This document shows, in pieces, positions 60,682-64,000 of a DNA stretch of 64,000 nt. Origin of the DNA: Cephalotus follicularis (Eukaryota; Streptophyta; Magnoliopsida; Oxalidales; Cephalotaceae); assembly GCA_001972305.1 (NCBI GenBank), contig BDDD01000265.1:362401-426400 (forward strand), in the 5' to 3' direction. Positions within the stretch are counted from its first letter, which is position 1. Every line of letters starts with the position of its first letter. The notes beneath the pieces are model-generated. The model ran no database searches and was not told the origin of the DNA. It saw only the letters and a program-made list of their open reading frames with translations. The position numbers were made by a program, and so were the translations under genes.

Positions 60682-62211
60682 TGTAGGTCCACTAATAGCA
60701 ACCTAGAGGGAGGTGAATAGGTTATGGGGAAAATAAAACCCCTTTTTAGATTTTAATGATCAAGATTAAATATTCAGTTTACTCCAAACAATTGTAAGCA
60801 ATCAAATAAAACAAATTACAGGAATGTAAAAGAGTAAGGGAAAGAGATGGCAAACAAAATTATAGTGGTTCAGCCAAATGTGCCTACGTCCACTTTTCCA
60901 AGCTGCACTTGAGGTTCCACTAGATTGTAATCCCTCGATCACAATCCCAAACGGTTCTGGATTTTTACAAGATCAATCCTAACTTGGATTTTTGTGAGTT
61001 TAATCCTAACTCGGATTTTTGCGAGCTAAATCCTAACTCTGAATTCAGGTACTAATGACCAGGTCTTACACAAATATTTTCAGTGGTATTGTGTTTGTTT
61101 TGTAACCTCTTAAAGTTTTGAAATCGAAACAACAAGGCTCAAAAGTTATCAGAAAATATAACTTGCAAAGATAACTCAAAATAACTCTAAGAAGGCTGGT
61201 TTTTCTTTCTCCAGTGTTGATGCTTTTCTTTTGTTGTTTTTCTTCACTTGATTCAGCTTCTATTTATAGGCTTCTTGTTGAATTTGACCGTTGCTTTCAT
61301 CAAGGGCGCGTTGCAATCATTTATGGTTAATTCTACACCATTTCAGCATCTTCAATTTTTGCAGATTTTGTGTCTGGCTATCATTGGCATTGACGTGTAC
61401 GAATGGCGTTGACGTCTATCTCTGATTGCGTTAACTCCTTTGGCTCTTCACGTTGACACCAATACCTACTGTTCGATTTTTGCTTTATTCATGTTGACGC
61501 GTATGGATGGCGTTGACGCTAATGTCATTTGAGTTGACTCCACTTGCCTTGTGCGTTAATGTTCAAGTCATTCTCTGATTTGTGCTTTCTTCTGCGTTGA
61601 CGTCAAAATATGGCGTTGACGTGTATCTCAACTGCGTTGACACCAATATATCTTCTCGTTGATGTTTATAGTCACTGTCTGAAATTGCACCTTTTGGCGT
61701 TGACGTTTTCCTCATGGCGTTGACGCTAATATTGCAATTCCCAGCACGTTGACGAGTATAATCAAGGCATTGGCGTAAATCATCTCGCAAAGCCTAGAAC
61801 ACATGCTTAACTCCAGTACGTTGACGCCTATGATCTAGGCGTTAACGCCAATATGTCTGTTCTGCATATTTTGCTTGTTTTTCACTACTACTTTACTTGT
61901 ATGTTTTATTTAAGCATTCATTCACATTAACAAACATGTTAGGACCTTTGTTATCATCAAAACCAAGATTGTAACATACAATGTCAACAAAGTTTACTTG
62001 AATGGGGAGTGAGAGATAAGAGAGGGGAAATGTTTTCCCTTTTTTTAAAGGAAAACATTTTTCTATATTTATATAAAGATTTTCCATTGACTGAAAAATA
62101 TTTTCCGTTGACTTTTTTTCTAAAGGTTATCAAACACGGGAAAATGAGGAAAATATTTTCCTCCAAACAAACGGAGCCTAAGTTTTTTTTGTAATCCAAG
62201 ACTTAATTTCA
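60682..62211 (-). repeat. K: 5' LTR
   Basis: 1530 bp; plus-strand ends TGTAGGTCCAC and TTAATTTCA. A highly regular array of GTTGAC-type motifs fills 61389-61845. No gene seen. The 3' LTR is outside the window. Confidence 0.82.
61385..61850. repeat. K LTR: 103-bp higher-order array of GCGTTGACGC motifs
   Basis: Core starts at 61389, 61408, 61430, 61452; 61493, 61512, 61533, 61555; 61596, 61615, 61636, 61659; 61699, 61719, 61748, 61769; 61820, 61841. Groups of four repeat every 103-104 bp in the first four groups, with steps of 19-23 bp inside most groups. Confidence 0.85.
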
Positions 62212-62214
62212 TTA

Positions 62215-62248
62215 TGTAGGTCCACTAATAGCAACCTAGAGGGGGGGT
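62215..62248 (-). repeat. Start of a second K-type LTR
   Basis: About 34 bp matching the plus-strand start of K's LTR (60682-60715) with one mismatch, three bases (TTA) after the end of K's LTR. M interrupts it. Either a tandem LTR or a neighbouring K copy. Confidence 0.75.
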
Positions 62249-62963
62249 GTCACACCCCGTTCCCAGAACAACAATAAAAGTGGTGGCAATCAACATATAA
62301 ATCCGGCTTATGCAACTTACCATGAATTTAAAACTTTCCATAGCCATTAACAACTTGCGGAAGCATTTAAATATAAGCCGAATTAAAACGTAACATGCAT
62401 CTCATACTACATGCTACAACAATAAACAACATCAAAGTTAACTGCCCACAAACGGAGCGTGAACAATATACATCAATACATAGATTCAGTTATTACAATG
62501 ATCCATTAACGTTTCTCAAAAGTAAAAACAGCATAAAACTCCATTCGCTCCACGGAGCTCAACGGTAACAACCCGCTGCATCAACCTGAAATCAATCTGA
62601 AATTGTAGGGGGTTAGCCTTTGTCCTCACTCGGCTAAGTACAAATACAGTTCGGTTTCAATGATAATGCATGTCATGTATGAATGCACAGTGATGCAGTA
62701 CGGTATATATATATATATATCAATATATACATATATGTATCTATATATGCATATTCACAGTAAAGGTGCAACCCGTTAGGGCTACATCAACACAATCACG
62801 GTCATGTCCTCAGCGGACCAGTCACAATCATGTCCTCAAAGGACCGAATAAACCATCAGTTATGCCTCAACGGGCCAACAATCCAGTAATACATGTCACA
62901 ACGGACAAACAAACCAATACGATCAATCAATCATGTCACCACGGACAACACTCTATGCGGGGA

Positions 62964-63334
62964 TGCTTCCACTCTGTGTTTAGCACCCGGTCACTTCCAC
63001 TCTATGTTTAGCAACCCGGTTACTTCCGCTCTGCGTTTAGTAACTGCCACAACAATCAATCAGTCACTCCAGATATGCTTCTACTCTGTGTTTAGCACCC
63101 GGTTACTTCCATTCTATGTTTAGTAACCCAGTTACTTCCGCTCTGCATTTAGTAACTGCCGAAGGTGGGAGTCCCTGGCTACTTCCACTCTGTGTTTAGT
63201 AGCCCAGTTACTTCCGCTCTGCGTTTAGTAACCATAATATGGGAAACCCTAGCTACTTCCACTTCGTGTTTAGTAGCTAACACATATGAACTCCTAGTTA
63301 CTTACACTCTGTGTTTAGTAACTAATATGGAATT
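62964..63334. repeat. M LTR: tandem repeat of about 28-29 bp with spacers
   Basis: Ten or so units of CTTCCACTCTGTGTTTAG followed by CA(A)CCCGGTTA, some separated by 15-25 bp inserts. Short frames across it are chance. Confidence 0.8.
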
Positions 63335-63761
63335 CCCATCACAGTCAATCGATCAATAATGCTAACCGGCCACGAGTTGGGAAAGCACATGGCTAACCGT
63401 CCCGTGATGCTAGGTAAGCTCAACAATCAATCAATCCAGTCAATTATGTTTCAAGTAGTCTATATTTTCATAAACGTTTGAAATCATATCCATACATATA
63501 GATGTATACAAAAAGGTCCTTTCCAAAACAGTCATCTAGTAGTTTATATAAAATAAAGTACTTGCCCAAAACATATTTACTCAAAATATGTATCAATTCT
63601 TTGAAATCTTCTTTCAACCTTTGAAATATAACATTTCATACAAAATATTGGTTATAACAAAACCATAAACTCATTGTCTAAAATGATAAACACTTTAGCA
63701 ATTATAGACATTTCAATCCATAACAGTATGCAATGCAAACATATGCTCAAAATGCAAACGT

Positions 63762-64000
63762 GCTCTATTCGCGTCAACATGTACAATATAGGCGTTAATG
63801 TTAAACCCAGTCACTTAAGCGTCGCCGCTTAACTCTTAGTGTCAATGCTTTCAACCATAAACTTTACGCGTCAACGTCTCATCCCTTTGGCGTCGATGCT
63901 CTGAGGTAGGAACCTCAGGCGTCAACGGCACACGTGTCCATTCTCACATACAACGAATCATGGCGTCGACGTTTCCTATAGGCGTCGGCGTTTATCGCGA
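63762..64000. repeat. M LTR: array of GCGTCRACG motifs
   Basis: Doublets at 63773/63794, 63821/63841, 63870/63892 and 63965/63985, plus a single at 63921. Within-pair steps are 20-22 bp, pair-to-pair steps about 48-51 bp. Confidence 0.75.

Larger units (their letters stand above)
43353..62211 (-). mobile_element. Element K: Ty1/copia, Sirevirus-like, host of H and G
   Basis: Visible parts on the minus strand: 5' LTR 60682-62211, primer site 60668-60679, gag about 59.5-60.66 kb, gag-pre-integrase segment about 59.06-59.4 kb, then, beyond G, the start of the integrase at 43358-43690. H cuts in at 43352, so reverse transcriptase, RNase H and the 3' LTR must lie left of the window. Domain order (integrase before reverse transcriptase) is copia. 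Besides the two large insertions, a few coding breaks are present. K must be older than H and G. Confidence 0.82.
62249..64000 (-). repeat. Element M: gypsy LTR, partial
   Basis: Plus-strand start TGTCACACCCCGTT; the first 400 bp follow the LTR ends of C and D in diverged form (CAATTAACATATAAATCC-like stretch, TA-rich run at 62703-62757, conserved block 62613-62637). Continues past the window. No gene seen. Confidence 0.75.

Noticed and set aside
62766-63359. Frames through M's minisatellite as a repeat protein
   Set aside because: Unit lengths with variable spacers do not keep one frame and no family is recognisable.

Overview
The window is nuclear DNA of a plant, very probably a seed plant with a large, repeat-rich genome. 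It carries no recognisable host gene, rRNA, tRNA or CRISPR. Essentially every base belongs to an LTR retrotransposon or a derivative: Ty3/gypsy chromoviruses of the Tekay/Del type (integrase with C-terminal chromodomain, tRNA-Met-type primer sites), a Ty1/copia Sirevirus-like element, and two copia-like elements without visible coding capacity. I label them A to M; all are fossils apart from the short open stretch of A at the left edge.

The layout is a deep nest. The outermost element is K (copia, minus strand, 43353-62211, running off the left side of the window). H (gypsy, minus) sits in K's integrase. J, a gypsy LTR, sits in H's left LTR. I (copia-like, non-coding, minus) sits in J. A (gypsy, plus) and B (gypsy-derived, non-coding, minus, 5061-32122) sit in I. 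C (gypsy, minus, 9212-27896) sits in B. D (gypsy, minus, 16372-25297) sits in C's gag. A block of an E-type LTR sits in D's left LTR. On the right, G (gypsy, plus, 43691-59054) is a second insertion into K; it holds a solo E-type LTR (45544-47816) and L (copia-like, non-coding, plus, 51094-54360). At the right edge M (gypsy LTR, minus) interrupts a second K-type LTR.

Five insertions are closed by exact 5-bp target duplications that I read on both sides: B (CCCTA), C (ATATC), D (GTCAT), G (TAGCA) and the solo E LTR (CTGAG). LTR pairs compared by eye differ by roughly 3-6 percent, which suggests insertions within the last one to a few million years if plant LTR rates near 1.3e-8 per site per year apply (an assumption). 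The gag-pol regions of C, D, G, H and K are all broken; A's visible part is open.

Three patterns go beyond ordinary annotation. First, LTRs or leaders of nine of the eleven LTR families, gypsy and copia alike, carry arrays of a short palindrome centred on GTCGAC, set in doublets 19-22 bp apart, with family-specific flanks. Second, a small hairpin next to the polypurine tract is kept by paired base changes across six gypsy elements. Third, a 79-bp segment is inverted between the two LTRs of H.
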